Position numbers and translations under genes: made by a program. Shown piece after piece: positions 1 through 10,317 of a stretch of DNA of 39,028 nt. The DNA is taken from positions 1-39,028 of the forward strand of contig CAXKVV010000965.1 in NCBI GenBank assembly GCA_964058805.1, in the 5' to 3' direction. The notes beneath the pieces are model-generated. The model was not told the DNA's origin and made no database searches. It saw nothing but the letters and a program-made list of their open reading frames with translations. Origin of the DNA: Schoenoplectus triqueter (taxonomy: Eukaryota; Streptophyta; Magnoliopsida; Poales; Cyperaceae). Numbering within the stretch: position 1 is the first letter of the stretch; the number at the start of each line of letters is the position of its first letter.

Positions 1-540
1 GTTAAAATTCATTAATTTATCGGTATAAAAAAATTTTCAACATGCATTTTTAATAAATTAAAGACCAATTCAGAGTCCAGACTTCAGAGGGTAACACAAA
101 AATTTTTCAAGGTGTGACTTAGTGGATCTATTACCCTTTATTCTATTAGTTTTTAATTTTTCAGGGGGTAACACTTGTACCCTGGGTTTATATGGCTCCG
201 CCCCTGGCCCTTTGAGATCTCACATGTGCCGTAATTCAGAGTTGTGTAAAGGTCTTGCTAATAAGAAGTTATAAGCGGATGAAACTATGAAGATTTGTGT
301 TGAATTTCTTAGCCATAAGATTTCAGTTTCTTTGAAGTGAGTCGAGCAGTCAAATATTGGCGCTAGTTGCTTAATTGATTTCTAGAATTGTGGGGGTATT
401 CATGAGATTCCAAGGAGTTGGTTCTATCTCTGATATTTCTTTCCACCGTACTTCTGCCGACTTGTGCCATATACTTCTGTCGACTTGTGTCAGAATTGTG
501 AAGTATTCACGTTATAATTTTTTTAGATATGAATTCAGAT
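1..540. other. No gene seen; probable repeat remnant
   Basis: No supportable coding region. Two similar phrases beginning GGGTAACAC (near 90 and near 166) and the phrase GGCTCCGCCCCTGG near 194-207 look like decayed transposon-derived sequence of a kind common in plant genomes. No boundaries, TSD or domains could be identified, so the family is not assigned. Confidence 0.3.
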
Positions 541-1126
541 ACGGATAGTCCAGATATTAATACAGATTGGATACTCGACGAATATTCGGATACAGATTAG
601 ATATCTGATGGATAAAAATATATGGATATATTTTGAATATTAAATAAAAAATATTATATATATTATTGAAAAATAATTGCATACATTTTTTTTGATAGAA
701 TCGTTAATTATAAAAGTAAAATACTAATTATTATTATATTAATATATAGTTCAAATGTACCAATGAATTATAAAAAAATATGATACATTAACACAAATTG
801 GATATAACTAAATTAGATTTATAATGTACACTACAAATTAAATTAAAATTATATAATAATTTTTTTTGGATACTTATTGGGATAAAATTGGATAATATCG
901 TATCACACACCTTCAGATAGTGTCGGATATGGATGAATAATAGCTAAACGGTTGGATACGGATAAGTAATAGTCAAACATATTTTTATCCATCAATTTTT
1001 TTTGGATATAGATATGGATACAGATATCTTCGGATACGGATACGGATACGGATCGGATAATTTTCATTATCTTTTAGATCGGATCACGGATAAAATTAAA
1101 TATTATTTGATCTGTTAGCACCCTTA
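541..1126. repeat. GGATAC/GGATCGGATA-rich hAT-like remnant
   Basis: The stretch is dense in GGATA, GGATAC and GGATCGGATAA words, with a run of GATACG units near 1030-1055. It ends in TTAGCACCCTTA at 1115-1126, whose reverse complement TAAGGGTGCTAA resembles hAT-type terminal inverted repeats. No matching left end or 8-bp TSD was found, so it may be truncated. The words are similar in style to those at 29.2-31.1 kb. Confidence 0.4.
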
Positions 1127-2061
1127 CATATAGCAATATAAATTATGTTTAAAATAAATGTTATTTCAAAATTAATTTAGGATTATAAAAGGCCCAATTC
1201 TTGATGATTCATGCATAGCCGATGGCAGCTACCTTTCTGAAATTTTTTTCTACAAATATTCTTATAATTATATATATTTTCAGAAAAAAATAAAAATATA
1301 TATATATTTTGTACCTCTAAAAAAAAAATTTATCCCCTTTCCGAACCAAAAGTCTGAATTCGCCCATGTGAAACAACCTTTCTGTTCCTTTTCAGTAGAA
1401 GTTTCAAATATGAAAGAAATCATCAAACAACTACAAAAATTAAAAACAGAAAATCCTCAGACGAGAAATTTATGAAATGTCAAGAAAGGTAGGTTCTTGC
1501 TGCTCTAATGTTCCTGCCATTTGGCAAAAACCCTCCAGGAACGTGCTCATCTTTAGTCAAGTCAAGTATCCAAAGAATCTGTAATCATCCAAAATGATAT
1601 TAGAGCATGTTCTCATCTCTGCACGGAGCTTAGAGGGCACAACCATATCTTTGTTAACACATCCCTAGATCATTCATGACCCAGAAGTTTTGATTGATAC
1701 TGTGATATTATACGGATGAACTATATCGTCCTTTCTCAGATGTAGAAGGGACCTGATAACTGCAACTTGTGCTGATTCAACTGCTAATAGTCCAGTTATG
1801 AGCTGACGGTGATAATTTGTCAGATGTCACTCAAATTATCAGCGTTCTTGTTTTTTTTATTTTAAGCAGAATTATTTTTTTTTCCACAGAAAGTAGATAT
1901 ACCATCTGTTTCATTAAGAAACTAGAGTTTTGGTACCACAATCTGATACTTAGGGTTAATTACACTAGGTACCAGATATTTGAGTTCTTATTATAAATTA
2001 AAAGCTTATTTTCGTAGATGAAAGAAAAAAAAGAAATGCTTATGTTCTCCTTTGGACGTTT
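1127..2061. other. No gene seen
   Basis: AT-rich sequence with homopolymer and TATA tracts near 1250-1320. I see no coding exon, RNA gene or defined repeat boundary. Confidence 0.4.
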
Positions 2062-2113
2062 GCATTGGCAACGGTATAACCATTAATGCATTGGCACCGG
2101 TATAACCATTAAT
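2062..2113 (+). repeat. 26-bp tandem repeat, two copies
   Basis: Two adjacent copies of a unit starting GCATTGGCAMCGGTATAACC and ending CATTAAT begin at 2062 and 2088. They differ at one position in the middle (AACGG versus ACCGG). The array lies about 65 bp before a second, unrelated tandem array. Confidence 0.8.
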
Positions 2114-2166
2114 GCCTAAAAACGGTATCACATAGGAAGTGATCAAATAGCTGACAGTATCGGTCC

Positions 2167-2331
2167 GTGATTCTTTCACGACTCAAAATTACGGTCCGCG
2201 ATTCTCAACTGCGGTCCGTAGAAATGCCACTGTATTTTCACAGAGTCAAAATTACGGTCTGCAATTTTCAACCACGATATATAGAAATGCTGCTGTATTT
2301 TAGCAGAGCCAAAATTACGGTCCGAAAAAAA
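2167..2331 (+). repeat. 63-bp tandem repeat, about 2.5 copies
   Basis: The phrase CAAAATTACGGTC recurs at about 2184, 2247 and 2310, giving a 63-bp period. Each unit also carries GTAGAAATGC or ATAGAAATGC and CTGTATTTT. Because 63 is divisible by three, a short frame stays open across the array and reads as repeated KITVR...LYF blocks. I treat this as a by-product of the period, not as a gene, since there is no promoter, exon signal or recognisable domain. Confidence 0.7.
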
Positions 2332-2352
2332 AAACAAATTTTCAATACATGA

Positions 2353-3447
2353 GGACCATATAATTCAACAAATGTAGTCCGCGGTGTGACACAGGCATAA
2401 TTATTATGTTGGATATTTACTATAGTATCCGAATTGATTTAATGTTCTTTTTTTTATACATCATATACAGTGTACATTCAGAATAATAGCGATTAATTTT
2501 TAAAAGCAGAAGCATATTCGCCAGTTGTTTTTTTTTATACATAACATTAGCATTTAAAAAAGGTAACTTATTTGTAGGATTAAATTTAACGAAGTAAAAA
2601 TACTTTTATACAAATTAAATTAATTTAAAAATTTGAAGTTTTTAGACGTCAGAAAACAACTCTAATTAATAACGCTGTATCTCACAAAATTTGAGCTTGT
2701 CTTTTGCTAGCTTAATCTTTTATTTTTTTTATTTATTTTTTTATTTTTGAAGAAAGCCGCACTTGATCTCGTACAAGATAAATGCAAACTTTTACTGTTT
2801 TTTTACAGTTCGCAATAGGCATGAAAACTAATTGTGAATTGGTGATCATAACATGGGGCCTAATTTTGAAAAAGATTGGACAACAGTACTGATTATGAAA
2901 ATTTATTACATAGAGCCGTAGAGGAAGGTACAATAATTGTATTGAATTGTTGAAACTTGATACTCTCCTCTCGTACCGCTATTTATATAGCTTTTTGGTA
3001 CTGGGTCGCATTATTAATAGTACGGGTTTGCTATGGAGGATGTAGCATCTCCCACGCTTAAATTATTTTTAAACTCTTAGTTTAGTAGTTAAGTCATGTC
3101 AGAAAAATTACTAGTTATAATTAATTTTCTTCAATGCTAAAATTACGTGATGACAAATGAACAATTATTACTCATGCCAAACAACAATTACAAGGAAAAA
3201 TTTGTTTCCCTGCGTTTGCCCTCCCCTCTCTAATGCTAAATTAAATGAGTTGCTAATCTGACGTGACAATTAAAATTGAGTTGTTAAATTAGAAATTATG
3301 ATTAAAGTTTCTAAATAAAAAATTATCTCTCCAATATTAAAATAAAAAATAGCAGTGACACATAGGAATAGAAACTCAATAAAAATTCTCATGCTCTAAA
3401 GAAGCAAACAAAAATAAAGTTTTAATTTGATTTCGTGATACGGATGA
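2353..3447. other. No gene seen
   Basis: AT-rich intergenic DNA. No recognisable exon, RNA gene or transposon end was found on either strand up to the solo LTR at 3448. Confidence 0.4.
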
Positions 3448-4062
3448 TGTTGAGAGTAGTAAACTCCAAGTCTCGATCCCGAAGGATCAAGAACTCGGGT
3501 ACCCGACTACCTCGAGATGCCCTACGCCGAACTTGAAGAAGCAGCAACAATATCAAGCACGAGCGAGTGCCAAATGCAAAGTTAGAGATGAACCAGAGCC
3601 TAAAAACTCGAGAACATCAGGGAGCTCGGGATGAAACCCTTGCCTCGGTGAAGAACATGGCACTTCTGACATCTACTGCATGTGTCAGAGATAGCTGATG
3701 GAAGCAGCAGTGGAAGTAACAAAAGTGTGGTTAGGCAATTAATGTCAATGTATAGATAAGATTAGATTGATTATATAGGATTGCAGGTACATTAATAGCA
3801 CTGAGCACTATAAATAGAGTAGTAGTGTAAAGAGAGATAAGAGAGAAAATATTTTGTAAACAAGTTGAGTTATAAATAAAACAGCTTTCAGAGCACTCTT
3901 TTTCTTCTCCTCAATTTAGTAACTTATTTTTATTCTTATTTAATTCAGTTCTTCATCTGTTTTTGTTTGTCAGAGTGAACATTTGTGTCAGATCTCGAAA
4001 TAATATTTCGAGTTCAAAGAGTTCGAGATAGATTTCAAGATAAATAGACAAAAATGTCAACA
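3448..4062 (+). mobile_element. Solo LTR of an LTR retrotransposon (family A)
   Basis: The segment starts TGTTGA and ends TCAACA, a perfect 6-bp inverted terminus of the TG...CA type used by LTRs. Flanks are GATGA (3443-3447) and GATGG (4063-4067), a 5-bp TSD with one mismatch. Inside are a TATA box (TATAAATA, 3809-3816), an AG-rich leader-like stretch and AATAAA at 3875-3880, the usual U3-R order for plus orientation. No internal retroelement domain follows, so it is a solo LTR left by recombination. A diverged relative lies at 9200-10312. I cannot tell Ty3/gypsy from Ty1/copia without internal sequence. Confidence 0.8.
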
Positions 4063-4309
4063 GATGGAACTTGAGTAGGTTGGCATTCCTCTCTGGTGAG
4101 TGGCTGGTGGCTGCTGATGTTATAATAATAATAACCTCCCCTTAAAAGGGGGGAGAAATGCTGAGCTCTCAGCGATTTGGCGCTGACAGCCATCAGATCT
4201 GGAGGGTGAGCGGCTAAGATTTTATTGGAAAGGCGGATATCTTCACAATTCGTACTTTATACTTTGGATGGTGAGGATTTTGACGGGCTGGTGTACAGCT
4301 GATCGGGGG

Positions 4310-4620
4310 GTGCGATTGAATCGAAAGTCATAGTCTCTCTCGATCTCTCTCTTTTATCTCCTTCAAAAATGAAAAAGAAAGACAACAAGCCCTAGCCGTC
4401 ACCGGATGCTGCCTCATCGCATGTGCCCATGGGATCAGCGCTCCGCCGAAGTCCCCGATCCAAGCGCTGCCTCACCTTTCTCCAGCGAGATCTGAAGTGG
4501 ATATCGGCGACAGAGGCACTCTGCTTGTGCGAGAGACGCTGCCGAGTGCCTTGAGGAAAGAACGCTGATCGAAGTCGAACATAAGGTTTTCCCACTTCGC
4601 TTCTTGATCCGACAAGGGGC
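4310..4620 (+). pseudogene. GC-rich exon-like fragment, probably captured 5' end of a gene
   Basis: After a pyrimidine-rich leader (CTCTCTCGATCTCTCTC at about 4333-4351) comes an ATG at 4369 that opens a lysine-rich start and meets a stop after eight codons. About 240 bp of markedly GC-richer sequence follow, unlike the flanks. The leader, ATG and GC shift look like the 5'UTR and first exon of a plant gene captured by the Helitron and then decayed. A 67-codon minus-strand frame also crosses it, but I see no domain on either strand and cannot name the source gene. Confidence 0.4.
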
Positions 4621-6683
4621 GCTGGCTTTTGTTGCTAGGAGGTTTTTTTCTTACTTATTGTTTATTGATATCATTTAATTTTATTTTCTTACTGTATTTT
4701 TTTTTATCTAAGCTTGATCTTAGAAATTGACTAAGCATGCTTTGAATGTGAAGTGAGATTTAAAATTTGGCCGCTGATTTCACCAGATTTCTTAATATTC
4801 TTCTATTTTCATTTCTTTCTTTGCACTCTGGTGCCAAATTTGTTTGACCTTTTTATGAAATTTCAGATTGTGGCAGGACTCTCAGAATAGAATTCTTCTT
4901 AAGAAAAATATGAACGATGTATGGATCCCTTACACCAAAAAAAGCAGAATATTCTCTGTTTTCAAATTATATTTGATTTTTGTATATGTACACCTTCTGA
5001 TGAACATTTTCTTAAAAAAAAATTGATAATGATTCAGGTTTTGCTAAAAGCCAAGGTTTATTACACGTTAGCAACGACTGTGCTGGTATTTATTTTTTTC
5101 ATCTTTTTTACCCCCAAGGGAAATAACTTAACTTTGTTTTAGGTTCAGATTATTAAAACTCCAGCTTGATTTGTTGGGTTATTCCTCTGTATTGCTTTGA
5201 AAATTGATTCAATGCTATATGGTGAAAAATAATTAAGTTTTTTATTTGCAGGAAGAGCATTGATCTCCCCTAGATTGCTATGTCTACATTAGAAATTTTA
5301 TACATAGCACAGTAAATCTAAAATTGAAAGCAGTCTGTAAACTATCCTTTTTAGTATTTAAATCTAATTTCAAATGATGATGTATTTTCCTCTTTCAGTT
5401 CGTTTTTAGTTCAATTTTTATATTTGTTGACAATGGTTGAGAATTTATATATGTGATCTGTAAACTACCATGCTTATTGTCAATGAATCTCTTTTTTGTT
5501 CTCCAGTCCATATGATGCTGGATCATATTTATAAACAGTGCGCACATATTCAACATTGCTACATGTAAGTTGGTATCTACTATAATTCTCTTATTTAATG
5601 TTATGATCCATTTCACTTTTCTATTCTCTCATCTTTTCCTTAATCTGTCATCATTTACAGATATGCTTATCTCAATTAATACCACTTGCTATAATCATGG
5701 TTGTATGCCTTTCTCTGATGTTGCGATTCTTCCATTGGTTTTCAGTTCCTGATGCGTAAGTTCTATTTTGGATTTCTTTCTTAGTTTTTGTGCACTGCCT
5801 CATGAATTTTTCTTAGCTAAACTAAGCTGAAATCATTCATAAATTCATAAAAAAATAAAGCAAGCAAAGACAAGAACAAAACAGGTTAAATTTGTAACAT
5901 ATTAGTATATCTTTACTGGGAGGATAGTTCTCTTGAGGAGCGTTGGGAGTTAGGACATTGACTTTTTTATAATCCAACTGCTTTTAAATTTGGTAAGGAA
6001 AATTTTTATATTTTGTTAGATATGAGATCCTTGACCAAGCTATATGAAAAGCGATGGACAGAGGAAATGAAGAGAGAGCAATGAGTTTTACCAGTATCAA
6101 TTGACATCAGCTGTACTGTAAGAAATATCTCAATGAGTATGTCTATAATAAAAACTATTTTGTGCACAAATTGAACATGTATAAGTTCCAAACATACTTC
6201 ATAATGTAGGTTCCACTTTATTTATTCAACTTTTAGCATTGCAAGTTGCGTAAGAACAAGTATGCTTGCACTTCATTTTGCTCTAATCGTGCTGTGATGC
6301 ATTCGCTGGAAAGAGAAAAAAATAGATCATTATAGCTTTTCTGATTATAATCTTTTTATTACTGTTGTTTTTATGAGAATAATTTAGTAATAGTCATTAT
6401 ATTAAAGGTCTATCACCATTTTGAGTTTCTTCTTTCCACTGATTAAACACAGCTAATAAAGGACAGATACTGGTATTGATTCAATGATTAATTCAATTGT
6501 TCAATGATTTTCTTCTTTTCACTGATTAATTCAATTGTTCATGTGTTGGTATTGATTGATGCCTGATATTACAAATAATTGTAGTACTGCTTGATCTATG
6601 TAACTTCATTAGTTGAATACTAGAGCAAACATCGTACTTGATAGGTTACAATAGCCTGTTGTTTTTGATTTAAAGCTTATGCT

Positions 6684-6761
6684 TTGTTTGATTTAACAGA
6701 TGGAAATGAAAGTGAGCAAGGCAATGAATGGTGCGAGCTTAATAGTGACAAATATTGGTAC
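6684..6761 (+). pseudogene. Exon-like fragment of unknown source inside Helitron
   Basis: A pyrimidine/AT tract ending in an acceptor-like TTTAACAG (about 6694-6701) precedes an acidic, polar coding-like stretch (ESEQGNEWCELNSDKYW) and a good donor-like GTACGT at about 6759. The reading phase does not match the WD40 fragment 150 bp downstream, so they need not be neighbouring exons of one gene. I do not recognise the protein. Confidence 0.3.
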
Positions 6762-6904
6762 GTTTCTACTACATTTCCATTCTATAGTTTTAGTATTTTA
6801 TTTTGCACATTCGTTGATAAACATTATGCTGAGAGGTTTGTTAGTTGGTTTTTAGCATCAAATATGTCTGGCTTCTCCATTTATAGTTAATTTGTTATAT
6901 GTTA

Positions 6905-6998
6905 GGCAACTGCTGTAGACGAATTTAGCATACGCGCGTGGGATCTGAGAATGTCCACTGTTCCTTTGAAGGAGCTCCCTGGCCACATACATTGGTAC
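6905..6998 (+). pseudogene. WD40-repeat exon fragment, DWA2/EIPR1 (TSSC1)-like
   Basis: After an acceptor-like TATATGTTAG, one frame reads ATAVDEFSIRAWDLRM and then STVPLKELPGHIHW, ending near a GTACAA donor-like site. The core IRxWDLRM...VPxxELPGHxHW is the end of one WD repeat and the start of the next. It fits what I know of the plant EIPR1/TSSC1-like family (DWA2 in Arabidopsis), where a D-E-x-x-I-R-x-W-D-L-R-M block precedes E-L-P-G-H-x-H-W. Only about 31 codons are present and no other WD repeats were found nearby, so this is a captured exon, not a working gene. The WD40 call is firm; the exact family is inferred. Confidence 0.55.
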
Positions 6999-7543
6999 AA
7001 ATACTCTCTTTTTTTGAGAAGCTATTTATGGTAATTTAGTTTGTTAATTCTTGGTTAACTAAATAAAATAATAAGTTTGAAACAAAAAATAGCTTCTGAC
7101 AAATTTGGAGAAGGTTTTTTTATTGCTGAGTTGTTTTGAAGCAAGTCTTCAAGGATTTGTTCATTTTTCTAATTGTTAGATTCCAATTTTGTCAACTCTT
7201 TACCGTAATATATTTATTTCTTATTATTTTTTTACTTCTCTGGATGAAATAGTGATTACAAGTTAAGCGAGAAACTATACTTCCTTTTGTAGAATTATAT
7301 ATTTTTATTTTTCCCTTGAGACTATGCTTACTATAAATTAAACTTTAATTTGCTTTAAACAAGATAAATGTCATGATAAATCTCCAAAATAATCTTTCTT
7401 TTGAAAATAAAAAAAAATTATTACTATACCATGAGAGTTGCTAATTCATTGATATACATGTACGCAATGAAATGTCAAGACATTATAATTTTTATTCGTT
7501 TATCATTTTTTTATTATAATAATCAGTTATTTATTTAGGGCAA

Positions 7544-7763
7544 CATTGCAATCAATTTAGATTTCGGATGAAGTAATACTTTCGAAATTAAGCTACAAAT
7601 GTTATTTATTTACGGTTAATTTTCTTTTACTGTCTTAGATATAGATGGATTGACATTGCAATCAATTTAGATTTCGGATGAAGTAATACTTTTGAAATTA
7701 AGCTAGAAATGTTATTTATTTACGGTTAATTTTCTTTTACTGTCTTAGATATAGATGGATTGA
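7544..7763 (+). repeat. 110-bp perfect-register tandem duplication
   Basis: Two back-to-back copies of a 110-bp unit (7544-7653 and 7654-7763), each beginning CATTGCAATCAATTTAG and ending ATAGATGGATTGA. I see only two substitutions between them (TTTCGAAA versus TTTTGAAA, and CTACAAA versus CTAGAAA), so the duplication is recent relative to the surrounding decay. It lies in the 3' part of the Helitron, about 200 bp from its terminus. Confidence 0.9.
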
Positions 7764-7934
7764 TTAGTACTTCACAATGCATTAGATAACTATTCTTTAG
7801 TAGCTTTATGATATGTAACTATGCATTTACTAAAACCTTGAAAGTTTAGGGTGAAATTATCCTTGATAATATTTATTTGTTGTTGAATGTTGATGGCAAT
7901 TGACGAATCGGCATCAGCCCCTGTCTGTGTACAA

Positions 7935-7967
7935 GCCCGCCGCGAAGCGCGGGCAGTTCTACCCTAG
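7935..7967 (+). repeat. Helitron 3' hairpin and CTAG terminus
   Basis: GCCCGC (7935-7940) pairs with GCGGGC (7949-7954). The inner GC/GC pairs close a GAA loop, with one unpaired C. A short spacer then leads to CTAG at 7964-7967 and a T. This is the expected transposition terminator of a plant Helitron and is the strongest evidence for the element. Confidence 0.75.
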
Positions 7968-8496
7968 TAATAATAATAAACGAGTTGGAAGCCTGATGGC
8001 TGGAAGTCTTTGGTTTGCATGATGCGTTGATCCACTCATATGCGTATGTCTAATTAAATTATTAGGCTCTTTTTTTACCGCAATATTGTGTAATTAGCTT
8101 TGTGCGTGCATTCCTAGCCAACTAATATCTTAGAATTAATTGCTCTTGATAGAATGATAAATGTTGCAAATATTGCGGCCATCAGCGGATCAACCTCTCA
8201 TTAGTATCTCGGCCACGTGTTAGCAATAATTATGGGATCATATTTGCTGCTCTTTTGAGTTAAGAGTATGATCATGTTCTTCAAATCAGACATTAAAAAC
8301 ATCTCGAAAAATAGAATTGTTTTTCATTTCGAAGAGCAGCATGTTCCGTACCTATGGAAATGTTCGGAAAAGGTTAGCTTGGAAATAAATATCTTATGAG
8401 AGATGGAGAAATATTAATTCTTATTTAGTTATTCCTCTCTCAAAAAATAATTTATAGGATATATCATCCTTATACCTGATTGTCATCCTAAATATT
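7968..8496. other. No gene seen
   Basis: AT-rich flank of the Helitron, starting with AATAATAATAAA next to its 3' end. No coding exon or further element boundary was recognised. Confidence 0.4.
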
Positions 8497-8507
8497 TCAA
8501 CAAACTA
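8497..8507. repeat. SINE target-site duplication, copy 1
   Basis: TCAACAAACTA, identical to 8646-8656 on the other side of the SINE. Confidence 0.75.
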
Positions 8508-8645
8508 TATTTTTTTTTATTGAAAAGATAAGAGTCAAACTCTTAAATTTCATAATTATTCATAAGGATTCTCCATCCGGGTTTCAAATTCATGACCTCC
8601 TATATAGAAAGTGTTGTTTTTTGCTACTAAACCAAAAATTAATTC
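8508..8645 (-). mobile_element. tRNA-derived SINE
   Basis: On the minus strand the element begins near AATTAATTTTTGGTTTAG. It has an A-box-like segment (GGTTTAGTAGC) and about 35 bp later a B-box-like segment (GAATTTGAAACC, compare GGTTCRANNCC), which are internal RNA polymerase III promoter elements. It ends in an A-rich tail (AATAAAAAAAAATA). It is flanked by a perfect 11-bp direct repeat TCAACAAACTA (8497-8507 and 8646-8656), the TSD expected from LINE-type target-primed reverse transcription. At 138 bp it is in the usual plant SINE size range. It carries no protein; mobilisation would depend on a LINE elsewhere. Confidence 0.75.
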
Positions 8646-8656
8646 TCAACAAACTA
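8646..8656. repeat. SINE target-site duplication, copy 2
   Basis: TCAACAAACTA, identical to 8497-8507. Confidence 0.75.
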
Positions 8657-9199
8657 CATTATTAAGAATATATTATACAATAATTATGAAATCATGTAAA
8701 TATGTATTTCAGAGTTATGAAAATCTAAACTAATAAGTTATGCATTCTTCAATTTCTTATTTCTCCCTCCAATTTTAAAATATTCTTTTTATCACCTAAC
8801 TCTTATTTAGTTTTCTTATTCATACATTTGATTATTACAACAGAACTAATCATGATTATCTTCTTAAAAATCATAATTATATTAATTAGTTTTTGTGTAC
8901 CCTTAGTTCTTACCTTGCCATCTACATCACGGTTTATTTAAATTTACTCTTTTTCATCGCCACTTCATGGTCCTTAACGCAAAAAAAAATGTTTTATTTT
9001 ATCAAGATTTTGATAGCTCAACTCACTGCAAAAAAAAATTAACATCATATATAATTACCGGTCTTCCATGTATATAGCGCAGAGCAAAGCCTGCAATGAC
9101 AACAATCAGTACCATACAAGTACAATACTACATGGTCCTTACTCTTTAAGTATAACATTGAAGCAGACATGGATAACAATATAGAAAACACTAATATAA
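8657..9199. other. No gene seen
   Basis: AT-rich sequence between the SINE and the second family-A LTR. No gene or element was recognised. Confidence 0.4.
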
Positions 9200-9487
9200 T
9201 GTTGAAATTAGTAAACTTTAAGTTTCAATCCTAAATAACTATGATCTCAGAAACCCAACCTCAACAACTCCTAACCCAAAGAAGAAGCAGCAAGCTCGAG
9301 CTGAAGGCATAGCTCGAGATGCATCCAATCTTAATAACTTGGGAACATCATGAAACTTGGGATGAACCATTGCACCGATGATAAGCTTGATATTTACCGT
9401 ATGTATTAAAGACATCTAATGAAAGTAATAAAGTGATAGAAGTATAACTAGACTTCTAATATTATGAATCTATAGAAATTAAAAATT

Positions 9488-9498
9488 GCTCTGATACA
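9488..9498 (-). promoter_or_regulatory. Retrotransposon primer-binding site (initiator tRNA-Met type)
   Basis: Minus strand reads TGTATCAGAGC, one base off the common plant TGGTATCAGAGC site complementary to the 3' end of initiator methionine tRNA. It lies 5 bp after the LTR end. Confidence 0.65.
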
Positions 9499-9503
9499 AA
9501 ATT

Positions 9504-9970
9504 TGCAGAATTTATATAGATAGTGATAGAGGAAGAGGAGGATACAATATTTTTACTATCCATCAAAGATATAAGAACATTTTCATAGCTCTCTTACATT
9601 CTAATTTCCCTCTCACTCCTACAAACGATTACATGAAACCTATATCTCTATTTATAATGATATAGAGACGGTACATAACAAGGAATTCAATTTTAAACAT
9701 TCAATCTTCAGTCGGTTATGTAGCTGTTAAACCCTGGCTCCAGCTAATTTGTTCTTACACACCTTGTTTCCAGCATATCATGATTCATCATCTCCTTTTT
9801 TAGTGAAGTCGGCTCTTGTGTAGTTCTAGCAATGAAGAAAAAATAATTTTATTGTTCCTTTTTTTCTTCTATAGAAGTCGGTACAGGAGACTTGGCTAGA
9901 TGAGCAGCCATTTTTTTACTTTCAACCAGACTCTTTCACACCTATAATATTAAATTAAGTTTATCCAGCA
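9504..9970 (-). mobile_element. Copia-type 5' LTR fragment nested in family-A LTR
   Basis: On the minus strand this runs from TGCTGGATAAAC (9970) to TCTGCA (9504). It has a TATA box (TATAAATA, plus coordinates 9649-9656) followed by a promoter-proximal leader. Immediately after its end comes a tRNA primer-binding site (9488-9498). This is the LTR-PBS order of a plant LTR retrotransposon, but only about 15-20 bp of internal sequence remain before the host LTR resumes near 9475. Most of the element is therefore lost. The TATA, PBS and TG...CA ends agree on the orientation; the exact outer end is inferred. Confidence 0.6.
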
Positions 9971-10317
9971 GTATCTAGGAGTAGATAGTATATAATTTAG
10001 ACTTATATAGATATGCATGTGCATTTATGACATTGAAAAACATATATAGAGGAGTAGAGTAGAATGTAAGGAAGAGAGAGAAAACACTTCTAAACATTTA
10101 GTTAAGTTATAAAAAAAGTTTTCATAGTACTCTCTTCCTTCTCTAAGATTTGTTATATTACTTTTATTCTCATTTAATTCAATTATTCATCTATTCTTGA
10201 GAGATAGAATGAACACCTAGATAGACCTCGAGATAGTATCTTTGGATTCAAAGAATTTTGGATAAATTTCGAGAACAACTCTAAAAGAGTTTAAAAGAAC
10301 AACTAATACAACTATAA

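Larger units (their letters stand above)
4118..7967 (+). mobile_element. Probable non-autonomous Helitron carrying gene fragments
   Basis: The 3' end is clear: a GC-rich hairpin at 7935-7954 (GCCCGC pairing with GCGGGC around a GAA loop), then a 9-bp spacer and CTAG at 7964-7967 followed by T. This matches the plant Helitron terminus (hairpin, then CTRR, inserted before T). The 5' end is less certain. TATAATAATAATAA then CCCTTAAAAGGGGGGAGAA at about 4120-4156 resembles plant Helitron starts, but the expected TC after A reads TG at 4118. The interior has no RepHel helicase domain, so it would be non-autonomous. It contains at least one recognisable captured exon (6904-6996) and a GC-rich exon-like stretch. 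Confidence 0.6.
9200..10312 (+). mobile_element. Diverged solo LTR of family A, split by a copia-type insertion
   Basis: Starts TGTTGAAATTAGTAAAC, aligning with the start of the solo LTR at 3448. The alignment continues in two blocks. About 9200-9475 matches 3448-3760 (shared GAAGAAGCAGCAA, CTCGAGATGC, AACATCA and GGGATGAA phrases). About 9980-10312 matches 3760-4062 (AGAGAGAGAAAA leader, TTTAATTCA, and the GATAGA-type tail). The middle is a foreign insertion. Flanks are TATAA at 9195-9199 and TATAA at 10313-10317, a candidate 5-bp TSD, although the LTR end reads ACAAC rather than the expected AACA. It is much more decayed than the 3.4-kb copy. Confidence 0.65.
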
